A stretch of 64,000 nucleotides of DNA, taken from Symbiodinium kawagutii (taxonomy: Eukaryota; Sar; Dinophyceae; Suessiales; Symbiodiniaceae). Below, one piece after another: positions 43,501 to 51,820 of this stretch (position 1 is its first letter; each line of letters starts with the position of its first letter). The stretch is from positions 152,088 to 216,087 of the forward strand of contig VSDK01028676.1 of assembly GCA_009767595.1 (NCBI GenBank), given 5' to 3'. The notes beneath the pieces are model-generated. The model searched no databases. It saw nothing but the letters and a program-made list of their open reading frames with translations, and was not told where the DNA came from. The translations under genes and the position numbers were made by a program.

Positions 43501-45179
43501 TGTTGCTCATTCATTGCCTTGCGTTTCAATCCCAATGGTTCATGGACAGAGAAAGGTATCGTACTGGAAACCGGTGCCAATGCATCATGAATCGTTGTGG
43601 CAACACTGACATGAGATTCAGCATCGGAAAGTGGGTCCACATTCCCCTGCTCGGCAGCTTGCAGGGGTACCAATTGCATCCAGCCGTCCTCATGAGTCGT
43701 CTGCAAGTCAGAGAACCTGATCATCTGGTCAGCAACGGCCTGGCAAATGTCAAAGGCACCATTGAGCTTGGTCCCCATACCTGAGGCATCACCCAACAAC
43801 CATCTTGCCCGAAGACATTGGAGAGCCGCATGTGCAACCGAAAGGGTGTTGCCTACCATATGCCAAGCAGACTTGAAGTCATCAGGGAGTGTCATTTGAG
43901 GTGGAAATCCCAGCGCACCCAAGATTTCAAATGGTGTCGAGAACCTTTCAAACTCCCCAACCCTGACCAAAAAGGAATGCAATCCACGCTCTTGGAGTAG
44001 GTCCTCCGGCAACTCATGTTGGCTACCCTGGAGAGCCATGACATTTGGGAGAATCTGCCTTGGTGATTTGATCCTCAACTGGAGGATCTGCTCCGGAGTC
44101 ATTCTGGGAGTATGATCTGTTCTCATGTTGAGAGGCAAAAGATCATGCCTCTTCATCGTTGCAATTGCATCTGGAGAGGGAATACTCTGGCACAATTCCC
44201 AATCATGAAGGCACCACTGGACAACATCCGAATCTTGAATGCATGCCCCCCTGGTATCCTGAAGACGTGTTGGAATCCCCAAACTCTTGACCCTGGCAAG
44301 CATGTTGGGTGGCACATCACAACCTTTCCTCACACATGTCGCAAGCCACCTCGGACGTGTTGCAGGCAGCAATGGGGTGAGGCGATCAACGGATGCAACA
44401 ACTAACTCAAGTCCTGCTTCCTGAATTGCAGTTTTCACCAAGACAAAATGCAAATGCTTCGCAATGCCAGGAACATTCTCAAAGCTGACACACCTGCACT
44501 TGGAAATGCCTAGGTAATAGATGAATTTGACAAGGGTCTGTCCGGCTTCAGCAAAAAGTCCTCTGACTCTGCTAGCGCCACTCCATGGAGGGCATGGAGG
44601 TGAGGCCAGCCAGCATGCAATGCCCATGAAACCCGCGATGGCCCAAATCCTAAAATCCAGCACATCACAAGTCACAATTGCAACATCCGGTAGGTTCATA
44701 TCCCTAGCCATTTCCATCATCGTTTCGACTGAGAAGCATGGAATTCCTAAGCTGCGCGAGGCTGCTTGCGCAACATGGGAATCAGCCTCAATGATGAGCG
44801 AGACATGGGCACCAGTCAACTTGGCTCCCAATGTCCACCCCCCCAATCCTCCGAAAGCTTCAGCTACTCGCGTGGCTGAGCTCACTGGATGCAGAATTGG
44901 AAACAACTTGCTATTCTTCCCTGTGAAAACACCTGTGTGAGAATCCACTTGGAAATCGAGAATGGTAAACGTCATGCCCACGTCCATGTATTGAAGACAC
45001 CATGCAGGCACAACACACTCCGTCACCCTCGTAGAAATCGCTGGATTGCAAGGACGTGCCATGATCCCTCCATCAGTGAAAGACATCACCTCTAGATCCA
45101 CACGCAGTCCCATCTGAAAAGCTTTGTGATCATCATTGACAGCCCAGTCATCAAGTTCGTGAAGAAACTCAACCGACAT
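40503..45179 (-). CDS. Retrotransposon ORF1: cytosine-5 DNA methyltransferase with ubiquitin-like segments, RRM-like segment and C-terminal coiled coil
   Basis: The first ATG is at 45179, giving 1558 residues. The frame is open upstream to 45263 without another ATG. Residue numbers below count from the TTG codon at 45209, ten codons earlier. Methyltransferase motifs are in canonical order: motif I FGGLGGW (119-125), the acidic residue of motif II in IEAD (140-143), the catalytic Pro-Cys of motif IV in SPPCPPWSG (Cys206), ENV of motif VI in FENVPGI (243-249), RPRW near 285-288 for motif VIII, and motifs IX-X in STPFEILGALGFP and MVGNTLSV (424-457). All the key residues expected for C5 transfer are present. 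Residues about 610-973 look like several beta-grasp or ubiquitin-like units, the last ending LKGG (969-972). WWMLRNLHVS onward (1361-1405) resembles the RRM-type fold of LINE ORF1 proteins. About 1462-1565 is a predicted coiled coil. The likely role is methylation of CG sites in retroelement or host DNA, plus RNA binding. It ends in TGA, which may be read through into the next frame. Confidence 0.9.
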   Translation of the reverse strand: MSVEFLHELDDWAVNDDHKAFQMGLRVDLEVMSFTDGGIMARPCNPAISTRVTECVVPAWCLQYMDVGMTFTILDFQVDSHTGVFTGKNSKLFPILHPVSSATRVAEAFGGLGGWTLGAKLTGAHVSLIIEADSHVAQAASRSLGIPCFSVETMMEMARDMNLPDVAIVTCDVLDFRIWAIAGFMGIACWLASPPCPPWSGASRVRGLFAEAGQTLVKFIYYLGISKCRCVSFENVPGIAKHLHFVLVKTAIQEAGLELVVASVDRLTPLLPATRPRWLATCVRKGCDVPPNMLARVKSLGIPTRLQDTRGACIQDSDVVQWCLHDWELCQSIPSPDAIATMKRHDLLPLNMRTDHTPRMTPEQILQLRIKSPRQILPNVMALQGSQHELPEDLLQERGLHSFLVRVGEFERFSTPFEILGALGFPPQMTLPDDFKSAWHMVGNTLSVAHAALQCLRARWLLGDASGMGTKLNGAFDICQAVADQMIRFSDLQTTHEDGWMQLVPLQAAEQGNVDPLSDAESHVSVATTIHDALAPVSSTIPFSVHEPLGLKRKAMNEQHDHAVKKCCFPAAVIQNPNDPVLIPQLLKDEFPNLQGMRVSTMQPLQGECCFVAFPDVTGYELVVKLVHSQGIWSTMVVKQSRATVRNILQTVLPHAVDQHFHEVRVNGVTVDLDDLPASPSPWEMCFRPYSYGRVVFAPFLTQELVVEVDVTWTIADLRAYVAVEAAILPTQLLILQEGSTCPEGRFVLTFPAVVFHAQIQRSLRSQVECDTAPAEPHQHLEEEAPKDDADVDDVRITFFDAKWKVVRSVLKPTSLTAATLLATIFPGRQNLPMLVLEDIVIDHDTQVKEFPFDCYHVKFDDDPCSNTFLVVSSVGSAKGGETGQGDTNLWIRGPFTSKAMCHTVKSKTILVDLVAKMLAPSRGEHTIQILQNGKLVVASDRVRGIDHLKPMEFRLCQLKGGAKGTSAQIKKLRELLLTKGVSSDAVAERVATIQSKIAGTELNKIMNMSEHEIWGALKAKANQSQVRLVTSNELKEHQKSLRLTKPVPDNPPKGSGQAAKKRTNVGATPKVVSINPMHFETASGDRVPLISSNQWGPDTKGITVVSKSEAEKHMPPKRLSADPLALVVLTDSVFHGLTPTTVPATDHENQPILASAVVVNFGDQAVHCRPSLPKVELEAVPTVIVEVTIQKAQALDWDKVRNPLDYLGQQIPEIRKNQVVSSWSWKTFDANRGPCSHDKGKYAHGYMRITEAALIPTLSRSGQAGVYLQPKTSDRKPDQRFGIITMHGLSLEEVSKHAQSCKEALGIVQVGREGAYAVRAKREHITAIRQQIAPNSICVQQGAVPSGATWWMLRNLHVSTTCQELSAALVKLGWQASAIKPSGKSAWVVCSVDDPPATHLCIGQDYVAVTPLLKTRTKASGSSDFIIPAQVSYDASMCPEDDAASTTTASRLSDMKNELEDRLIGLINEKVKGCDEKIAEVAHSVAEVRANVSSVAEQAQKGFCEVKEQHNNIQMQIQQNNAGMLKQMKTLFEQMQQDFRSTFAEGERKCQKIDKDL
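43815..44873 (-). other. C5 DNA methyltransferase catalytic domain within ORF1
   Basis: This domain covers residues about 113-465 of ORF1 and is described above. The catalytic PC dipeptide and the ENV motif are intact. I see no CXXC, BAH or replication-foci-type domain in front of it, so it is closer in layout to a stand-alone de novo enzyme than to DNMT1. It sits at the extreme N-terminus of the element's first product. In most non-LTR elements ORF1 begins with RNA-binding or coiled-coil parts. Confidence 0.88.
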
Positions 45180-45253
45180 GGCGCAACCACTGAAAATCCC
45201 CAAGCCCAATCTGTTGAAGCCTGGAAACCCCTGGGAGGTTTGGGCCGAAATCC

Positions 45254-45272
45254 TAATTACATATTACTGACT
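45254..45272. repeat. Target-site duplication, 5' side of the retrotransposon
   Basis: This is the partner of the repeat at 34613-34631, identical over 19 bp. It fixes the 5' end of the element at 45253. The element's first bases on its own strand are GGATTTCGGCCCAAA. Confidence 0.93.
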
Positions 45273-46784
45273 AGTGATGATAAAATTGTGGCTGACGATG
45301 GTTGATAGTGGTTGACCATGGTGAATGATGCGAAGAACCGTGGATGATAATGCTGGTCAATATTTGCGGTTGATAAGCATGTTTATCATGAGTGATGTTT
45401 GAGATTCTGCGGTAGTAGTTTACGTTGGAAATGAATACTTTAAATAAACACGTGCCAACTTTCGCGCGTGCCATATCACTGCTTTCGTGCAACTCCTGGT
45501 TGCCTCCACTTTTGGATTCCCAAGTTACAGTCCTATTACTTTCATTGTGATTGAGGCCCTCAGCAAACGGTCATCAGCCCAGGCTCCAACATAATCTTGG
45601 TGATCTCTCATGGGTGGGCATAACTTCAATCAACCCCTCTGTTCTCATAGAAGATACTTGGTAAGGGAAACAAATGCCCCCGGCACTCGTCCAAGGTCCA
45701 TCCCATGGCGCGTCCAACCGTCCCAAGCGTCGGTGCTCAGCCAAGCGTCACGAAGCGAAGGGCCCAACAAGAGGCAAAGGGCAGGGAGCGGCAACAGTTC
45801 CGACGAAGACCTCTGTCGAGGGCGTCTTCGTGGTTGAAACTGGTCGCAGTTCATGTTGATGACAAGCGCCAACCATGACGCGACTGGTTGAAGCTGGATG
45901 TTGATCACAACTGCGAGTGAAACATGATTGTCGACTACACAAGCATGTAACCAGTGGAGAAAATTGTCGCTATCGCTCAAATTGGATGACAATTCCCGCG
46001 ATTCCCACCTTGCAAAGTGCCCCTTGTCCATATCATGTGCAAAATGAATGAATTTCTTAAAGTCAAATAGTCAAACCTCAACACTGCTACGGCACAACAG
46101 TCAGTGGGTCGCACCCATGGTTGGGAACCAGTTGCAAAATGGGATCATCCAAGTAGCCCCAGTACAACCAACCACTTCTACACGTATACCGAAACAATTT
46201 TCACTCGATAGCCTAGGGTACCCAAACCCCGGACCACCTGAGACGGACCACGATCATATCAATATCATCTCCTATAACCCCTGGAACTATCGTGATCAAC
46301 CATGCTCACTACGTGCCATGATATCAACAAAAAGTTGTTTGCCTATATACAGGACCGATCTCTTTGTTGTCCGCTACAATACAAATAATGAAGTTTTCTC
46401 AAACGTGAAGTTGGGTCATTAATCAAGCGTTATCAACTATAATTGGCCAACCGTTTGCATTTTCGAAAAATCACCGCTAACCATTGTAACCCGCGAAAAT
46501 CAACCGCTACGAATCAACCCAAAAACGGAAAGGTCAACCAAACAACGAAAAGGTTGGGACCTGAAGGGTGATCCCCGATCCGATCCAATCCAAACCGATT
46601 CAAAGAAGGTGTGGCGCCAAGGGACAGGAGCTGCAGCCATGACAGCTGCGGCACAGTTCCAAGGCCGGTGCCAATGATGGTAGAGCCCAATGAGACAAAA
46701 GCCTAGCCAGGCGAGACATACCGTGATGAGTGCACCCCGTAGGCACCAAGTCTCAGACACACAAACGTATACATATTCATTTAC
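45273..46784. other. Non-coding stretch between the retrotransposon and the triplication
   Basis: A CpG-rich patch at 45690-45860 is open on both strands (plus: KRHEAKGPTRGKGQGAAT), and another lies at 46600-46690. No frame can be chosen and no family is recognised. Confidence 0.45.
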
Positions 46785-46975
46785 ATATGCACACACATCA
46801 TTTACACATTAGAGATGATGTAGCTTGATATTGTAGCTACTTCAGGAAAAATCATATACAACATTTATCATGTACTTGGATGGCATTGGATAGCAATGAT
46901 TCCGCATATTCTCACACTGGATGCCCTAGCACCCAAACGTATCATGTAGGTGAATGCATGGTGGGACCACAAATT

Positions 46976-47860
46976 ACTCTACTTCGTGTGATCCCCACCA
47001 CCACATGCAAATCTGACACAGGTCTATCTGGCATAGCTTCTGGCATTCTATCTGGCATAACTTTTGGCATTCTATTTGGCATAACTTTTGGCATTCTATC
47101 TGGCATAGCTTCTGACATTCTATCTGGCATAGCTTCTGACATTGTATCTGGCATAGCTTTTGGCATTGTATCTGGCATAGCTTTTGGCATTGTATCTGGC
47201 ATAGCTTTTGGCATTGTATCTGGCATAGCTTTTGACATTCTATCTGGCATAGCTTTGGGCATTCTATTTGGCATAGCTTCTGGCATTGTATCTGGCATAG
47301 CTTTTGGCATTCTATCTGGCATAGCTTCTGACATTCTATCTGGCATAACTTTTGGCATTCTATTTGGCATAACTTTTGGCATTCTATTTGGCATAGCTTT
47401 TGGCATTGTATCTGGCATAGCTTTTGTCATTCTATCTCGCATAGCTTTTGGCATTGTATCTCGCATAGCTTTTGGCATTCTATTTGGCATAGCTTTTGGC
47501 ATTCTATCTGGCGTAGCTTTTGTCATTCTATCTGGCATAGCTTTTGGCAGGGGAGTTGAGGTCTGGCAGGGGAACACTGGGCGTGGATGATCGTGGTTGA
47601 TGTCCTGCAGGGAACACTGGGCGTGTATGATCGTGGTTGAGGTCCGGCAGGGAACACTGGGCGTGGATGGTCGTGGTTGAGGTCCGGCAGGGAACACTGG
47701 GCGTGTATGATCGTAGTTGAGGTCCGGCAGGGAACACTGAGCGTGGATGGTCGTGGTTGAGGTCCGGCGACGAGGAGGAGGCGAGGACAGGAGGAGGCAG
47801 GAGGCAGGAGGCGGCAAGTGACATAAAATCTAACAACCCTCCCCTGGCAGGTGGGGAAAT
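46976..47860. repeat. Minisatellite block (24-bp and 40-bp units) unique to copy A
   Basis: From about 47024 to 47548 there are about 22 copies of a 24-bp unit built on TCTGGCATAGCTTTTGGCAT. All copies are in phase, so both strands appear open for hundreds of bases. From about 47555 to 47766 there are about five copies of a 40-bp unit containing GGGAACACTGGGCGTG. A short GGAGGAGG(C/A)-type tail follows. The long open frames over this block are products of the period being a multiple of three and are not called as genes. Confidence 0.9.
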
Positions 47861-47965
47861 ACACAAACACACTCAAAATCACATATATTGCCAAACACCA
47901 TTAACCCGTGACTGATCAGTATTCGCTCACCATCAGGTGTGTAAGCAGTTCTTGATCATCATTAA

Positions 47966-48127
47966 CTAATCATAATCACTTGCCATTGCAAACAATAGTT
48001 GCTGAAAATGATCGAAGAGCTGAACATGCTCCTGCTGTGCATTGGCGATCTGGCCACCCAAGCTCTTTTCACTCCGTCTGCTACCTTTGCTCTTCAGGCG
48101 CAGGCTAGCTTTGGACTTTAATTCGAG
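47966..48127 (-). CDS. Short open frame downstream of the carbonic anhydrase gene, of unknown function
   Basis: An open frame of about 50 codons, with parts such as GGQIANAQQEHVQLFDHFQQ, is preserved in all three copies of the duplication. Unlike the carbonic-anhydrase exon it has several amino-acid replacements between copy A and copies B/C. It could be a terminal exon of another gene or a chance frame. No family is recognised. Confidence 0.2.
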   Translation of the reverse strand, partial: LELKSKASLRLKSKGSRRSEKSLGGQIANAQQEHVQLFDHFQQLLFAMASDYD

Positions 48128-48757
48128 TCAAATGAACAGTGCGCAAAGGTGTCAAGGAACAACGCGGAACTTTGTCCTATGGCTCTAGCAGGCTTCCATG
48201 GGTCTGCTGCTGCCATGCGATCGACTTCAATGACTTGACAGAGCACTCAAAGTTGAAACAATCGCCCTGGGGCAACCTGGCTCATTGATGTTGATAGCCC
48301 TGCTTGGAAGCATCTTGCCAAGAGCTGTGCAAGGGCAAGAAATCCCCTGATGATACAAAAGGCTTTGCAATGGACTCCTTCTACATACTTTGACCACGTT
48401 CCATCTACATACTTTTCCTGTGCAAGATGCCACTTCAGAATACCCAGGTCTGCTCAAAACGCCCCAAATGTCTCCCTGGCTGGTGACTCAGCAAGGTTCT
48501 TGAACTATCAATAAACAAATCCGTGCATACAAATACATCACGTTAATATAGAGATTATGTTTATGATATTTAAAGATATTTTGATCTTATACGTGTGCAA
48601 GTTGACCAAGTGTGAAGCAGTTCAGATGTAAACCGGTCAACTCTCAACCAGCCAGTTGGAGATGTTGGAAGTCCTTCCAATTCTACTATAGTCAGCCAAG
48701 TCAGCTCTCTCAAGTCATGAGGTACTTGTAGTGCTTCAATCACAAGCACTGCCACAA

Positions 48758-50458
48758 TCACATGAGCTTTCTTGTGATTGTGGCATTGGTGTCGGAAATG
48801 AAGGGTGCCACAATCTGACGAGACGATGCAGGCTTCACATCATTCTCCATGTCAATGCCAAATTCCAGCAGGTCTTTGCAGGTCCTGTCCATCACTTGTG
48901 CGGACAGTTCTTTGCACTGGCGATCCACCCACCATGTCACTTCGAATGGAGAACACTTCTCGTTGTTGTAGGCATCACTTGTTGTGGATCCAATGTAGAG
49001 CATGTAGTCGTGGACGGGTTTCCAGGTTGTGTTGAACTGCATGTACTCTTCACTTGGATCATTGACGATGCGAACCACTTGGCCACGCACCAACACCGCT
49101 GGATTCAAGTCTCGGGCAAAAACACCACCCAAGCCACCGGTCAAGACCCGATCCTTGGCCCCAGCACTTGAGTAGACCCAGTGAAACTCATAGGTGTAGC
49201 CCACTGAGACGTTCTTGCACCATTTGAACTCATAAGGATCCAAAGTGCCACGGGTTGGTGGCTCCTCCACGGGGGCGCAAAAGAATCCGGGACGGATGTC
49301 GTTTGGCATGATCTCCGAGGGATTCTCAAAGGCCTGGTCCACATCAAGGGCATACTCGTCATCATCGAAGTTGCAATGTTCGGCACCCAAGTGAAAGTGA
49401 GTGTTCACGTGGATCAGGTTGGGAAACTCATGTTGAATACCTGGGAAGGGACGGAAGTGATCAAAAAGTTGCAAATATCAAAGAGTACAGTCTGGTTGTT
49501 CGTGGAGTGCATCTAAGGCCTACAACTACCTCTGATCGTTTGTGTGGTGCTGTTTTTGGATGCTGACTGGAGGCACAGTCGCTCATGCTCTGCAGAGTGC
49601 AAGAATCAAGCTTTTGCAAGTAAACTCTATGACTCTGCCATGGGAATCTGTTGACTTTGACGCAGAATCAACCTAATCTATTTGCAGAAAAATGATTAGA
49701 CCGATCCACCACGGGAATCATTTTACATGTTCTAGAACTATTACGCTGCTTGACAAGTGCAAGGGAGGGCGATCCCAAAACAAGTTGTCACGTTTTCCAC
49801 ATTTTCCGATCGAGCAACCACCGGAGCGTGATACGCAAACTTAAGATATCAAACATGCGGAACTCGCAGAAGTGAGGAGATGAGACTGCTGCTTTTTTGC
49901 TTTGGTGAATCCGGCTGAGCCCTTCAGGCTAGAGTTATAGATGTTAATTATGGAAAATTGTTGGCGGTGCAAGACCATTGATTCTGAGGGCTCGTCTTCA
50001 CCAATGATCAAAGCACAAAAAAAGACTATGGTGCATCCAAGAACTCACAGGCTTCACTCGCGGAGGCTCCTTTCCCTCGAAGGACTCCGTGAGATTACGC
50101 GGAGCTTGTGGTTCTGCATCGACGCAGGGAAACTCTCGTGCGGGTGCCGCGGTCGTAGTAGTTGGATAAGGATAATGATGGCCACTATCAAGATGCTCCC
50201 AAACCCACCATGGAATCCCATCTCGGTCAAGCTTCTCCTTGTTTCCTTGGCTTGCAAAAACTTTGGTCACATAGTTGTAGGACAACAAATCTATGTGAAA
50301 AAACAAACATGCTCGTGCATCTTGACAGATCTGTTTATCTTCAAATGATCAAAGCGTCGGTTCATCTGCATCAGCGCCGAGTCATCACAGCTGCCTTCAT
50401 GACAAGCCTTCTCTGCCAGCACTGGAATCAGCAGAAGGATACCAAAGGCTTTAGCCAT
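48758..50458 (-). CDS. Delta-class carbonic anhydrase-like secreted protein, copy A (spliced)
   Basis: This is a multi-exon minus-strand gene. Exon 1 starts at ATG 50458 and encodes a signal peptide, MAKAFGILLLIPVLA, then CHEGSCDDSALMQ. Exon 2 (about 50250-50049) encodes a PTTTTAAPA linker and CVDAEPQAPRNLT, which resembles the GPQSPR start of the family. Exon 3 (about 49452-48758) encodes the core. It contains NTHFHLGAEHC, with three His that are candidate zinc ligands, then YIGSTTSDAYNNEKCSPFEV and TWWVDRQCKELSA, ending in a SRQIVAP tail that resembles the family's SRELV ending. Several Cys fit a secreted, disulfide-bonded enzyme. The total is about 320 residues. The expected reaction is CO2 hydration outside the cell or in a secretory compartment, supplying inorganic carbon to photosynthesis. 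The exon 3 acceptor CTTCCCAG is clear. The exon 2 donor is not settled: the GTGAGT at 50048 gives the wrong phase, so a GA- or GC-type donor is possible. Delta-type enzymes are known in dinoflagellates and diatoms. Confidence 0.72.
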
Positions 50459-51820
50459 GGCTTGATTCAATTTGATTCAGGGATCCGACGAAGCACTACA
50501 CTGCTGAACAACCAGCTCAAACTGGCAGGCAAAGAAGTGGCCGTACAAGGACTTGTGGGGATCTGGGCAAAGAACCCCGACCGACAAACATCCGACAACA
50601 TTTCCCAGCACCCACCCCCAGCAAAGGAAACCCCGAATCCAAGACATCTCAGCAGTGTCAGTAACCCTTAGCCAGCTCTAAGGTTAGCAACCACTCTACT
50701 GTGGGTCATCCCTACTTGATGCAGGTAGCGCATGCGGATGTTAATTCACCTGAAGTGAGTTCATAGTTCCTGACACTGCTCACTACAGTTTCCCTTCACC
50801 AAGGTCAGTATCCCATCTCATGTCATGGTTGATGTTTGATCTTCATGGTTGCTGACCAATGGCGGGACTACTCCGGAACTACAAAATACCATATACTAGA
50901 GAGATTGAAACGCATCAACTATGAATCTTGGCTACTTAGAAAACTTCAAACGACTTTACCATGGAGTATAGACAATAGCAGGGACACCAAAAGCAACGGC
51001 TGCAAATGTCATTTCAGATTCAAGGTCAATCATTTAGACTGATACAGCCAACCAGAATAACAAGCAATAACAGCACCAGTGCTGAAGCACGGACTATAGT
51101 CGATTGACTGCTTTGTTCTTGGTCAATGTTGTTATTATACCGACAAGAACCAGTTGCGATAAACGATAGCCACCAATGACCCAGGAATGCTCCATCACAC
51201 TCAAACGACTGCTAGTGAAAAGACCTGGACAAAGCCGGTCAATATCGTCGGATTTCCAGATCAAAATTTGTACGGATAGCTAAAAATGCGCATCTCTCTC
51301 TCTCTCGCGATAAATATACAAATACATATGTGTGTGTATATAAATAAATAAATATATATATATATATATATATCTGAATATCATATATAATGTATGTATC
51401 AAAAAAATGTTTACATCTAGAGTTTTTGAAATATCGTATGTTACTCTATGTAACGCCCAAAATGTGAATGCCTTCTAGCCATTTGAGTGCATCCTTCCTT
51501 ACATTCAGTGGTGGGGTGGTCTTTCGAACCGTTTGGGGATCGAAACATGGTGAACACCTGCAAGTACAACTTTTGTGGGCAAAGGAAGACCTGACTTTCT
51601 TTGTTTCAATCATTGCATATATACATATATATATACATATCTATACTGCTGTATAATTACTGTAAATAGTTCAATAAAGATCTATAGTATATTCATAAAT
51701 AAATATAAATATATACATATATATGCATACATGTATACGCATATAGCATATATATATATATATTTATTTATTTGTTTATTTATATATACATATCGATCTA
51801 AATATACACACTTCATTTAC

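Larger units (their letters stand above)
34632..45253 (-). mobile_element. Complete non-LTR (LINE-type) retrotransposon encoding a cytosine-5 DNA methyltransferase
   Basis: This is a 10.6 kb insertion on the minus strand. It is flanked by a perfect 19-bp direct repeat, TAATTACATATTACTGACT, at 34613-34631 and 45254-45272. The 3' end, at the low coordinate, finishes in a run of A on the coding strand (T at 34631-34636) that abuts the repeat, as expected for target-primed reverse transcription. The 5' leader is only about 75 nt before the first ATG, and the 3' UTR is about 105 nt. Two very long open frames in the same phase fill the rest. The first carries a DNA methyltransferase and the second carries endonuclease, reverse transcriptase and RNase H. 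Both frames are intact, which suggests a recent and possibly active copy. Methyltransferase-bearing retrotransposons are known from dinoflagellates, so the class is not new. The exact family cannot be assigned without a search. The open frame runs back to the 5' end, so slight 5' truncation cannot be excluded. Confidence 0.93.
46785..51820. repeat. Tandem segmental duplication, copy A (with extra minisatellite block)
   Basis: This is the first of three head-to-tail copies. The start GATGATGTAGCTTGATATT is matched by GATGATGTAACTTGATATT at about 51828 and 55470. It carries the carbonic-anhydrase-like gene with all visible exons. Unlike the other copies it has about 0.9 kb of tandem repeats inserted after the conserved GGATGCCCTAGCACCCAAAC block (46918-46937). 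Confidence 0.88.

Noticed and set aside
40647-43784. Numerous 100-160 codon plus-strand frames
   Set aside because: Antisense shadows of the methyltransferase-bearing ORF1.
34632-45253. LTR retrotransposon interpretation
   Set aside because: No terminal direct repeats, primer-binding site, protease or integrase. The target duplication is 19 bp with an A tail, which fits target-primed insertion.
46880-47817. Frames of 236 and 291 codons on both strands over the minisatellite
   Set aside because: They exist only because the 24-bp unit is a multiple of three and has no stop in several frames. The translated repeats are monotonous and copy-specific.
48731-49171. 146-codon plus-strand frame repeated in the triplication
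   Set aside because: Antisense to the carbonic-anhydrase core exon, conserved only because that exon is. It is shorter in copy C, where the flanking sequence differs.
50162-50671. 169-codon plus-strand frame over exons 1-2
   Set aside because: Antisense to the signal-peptide and linker exons. The minus strand gives a signal peptide and family motifs.
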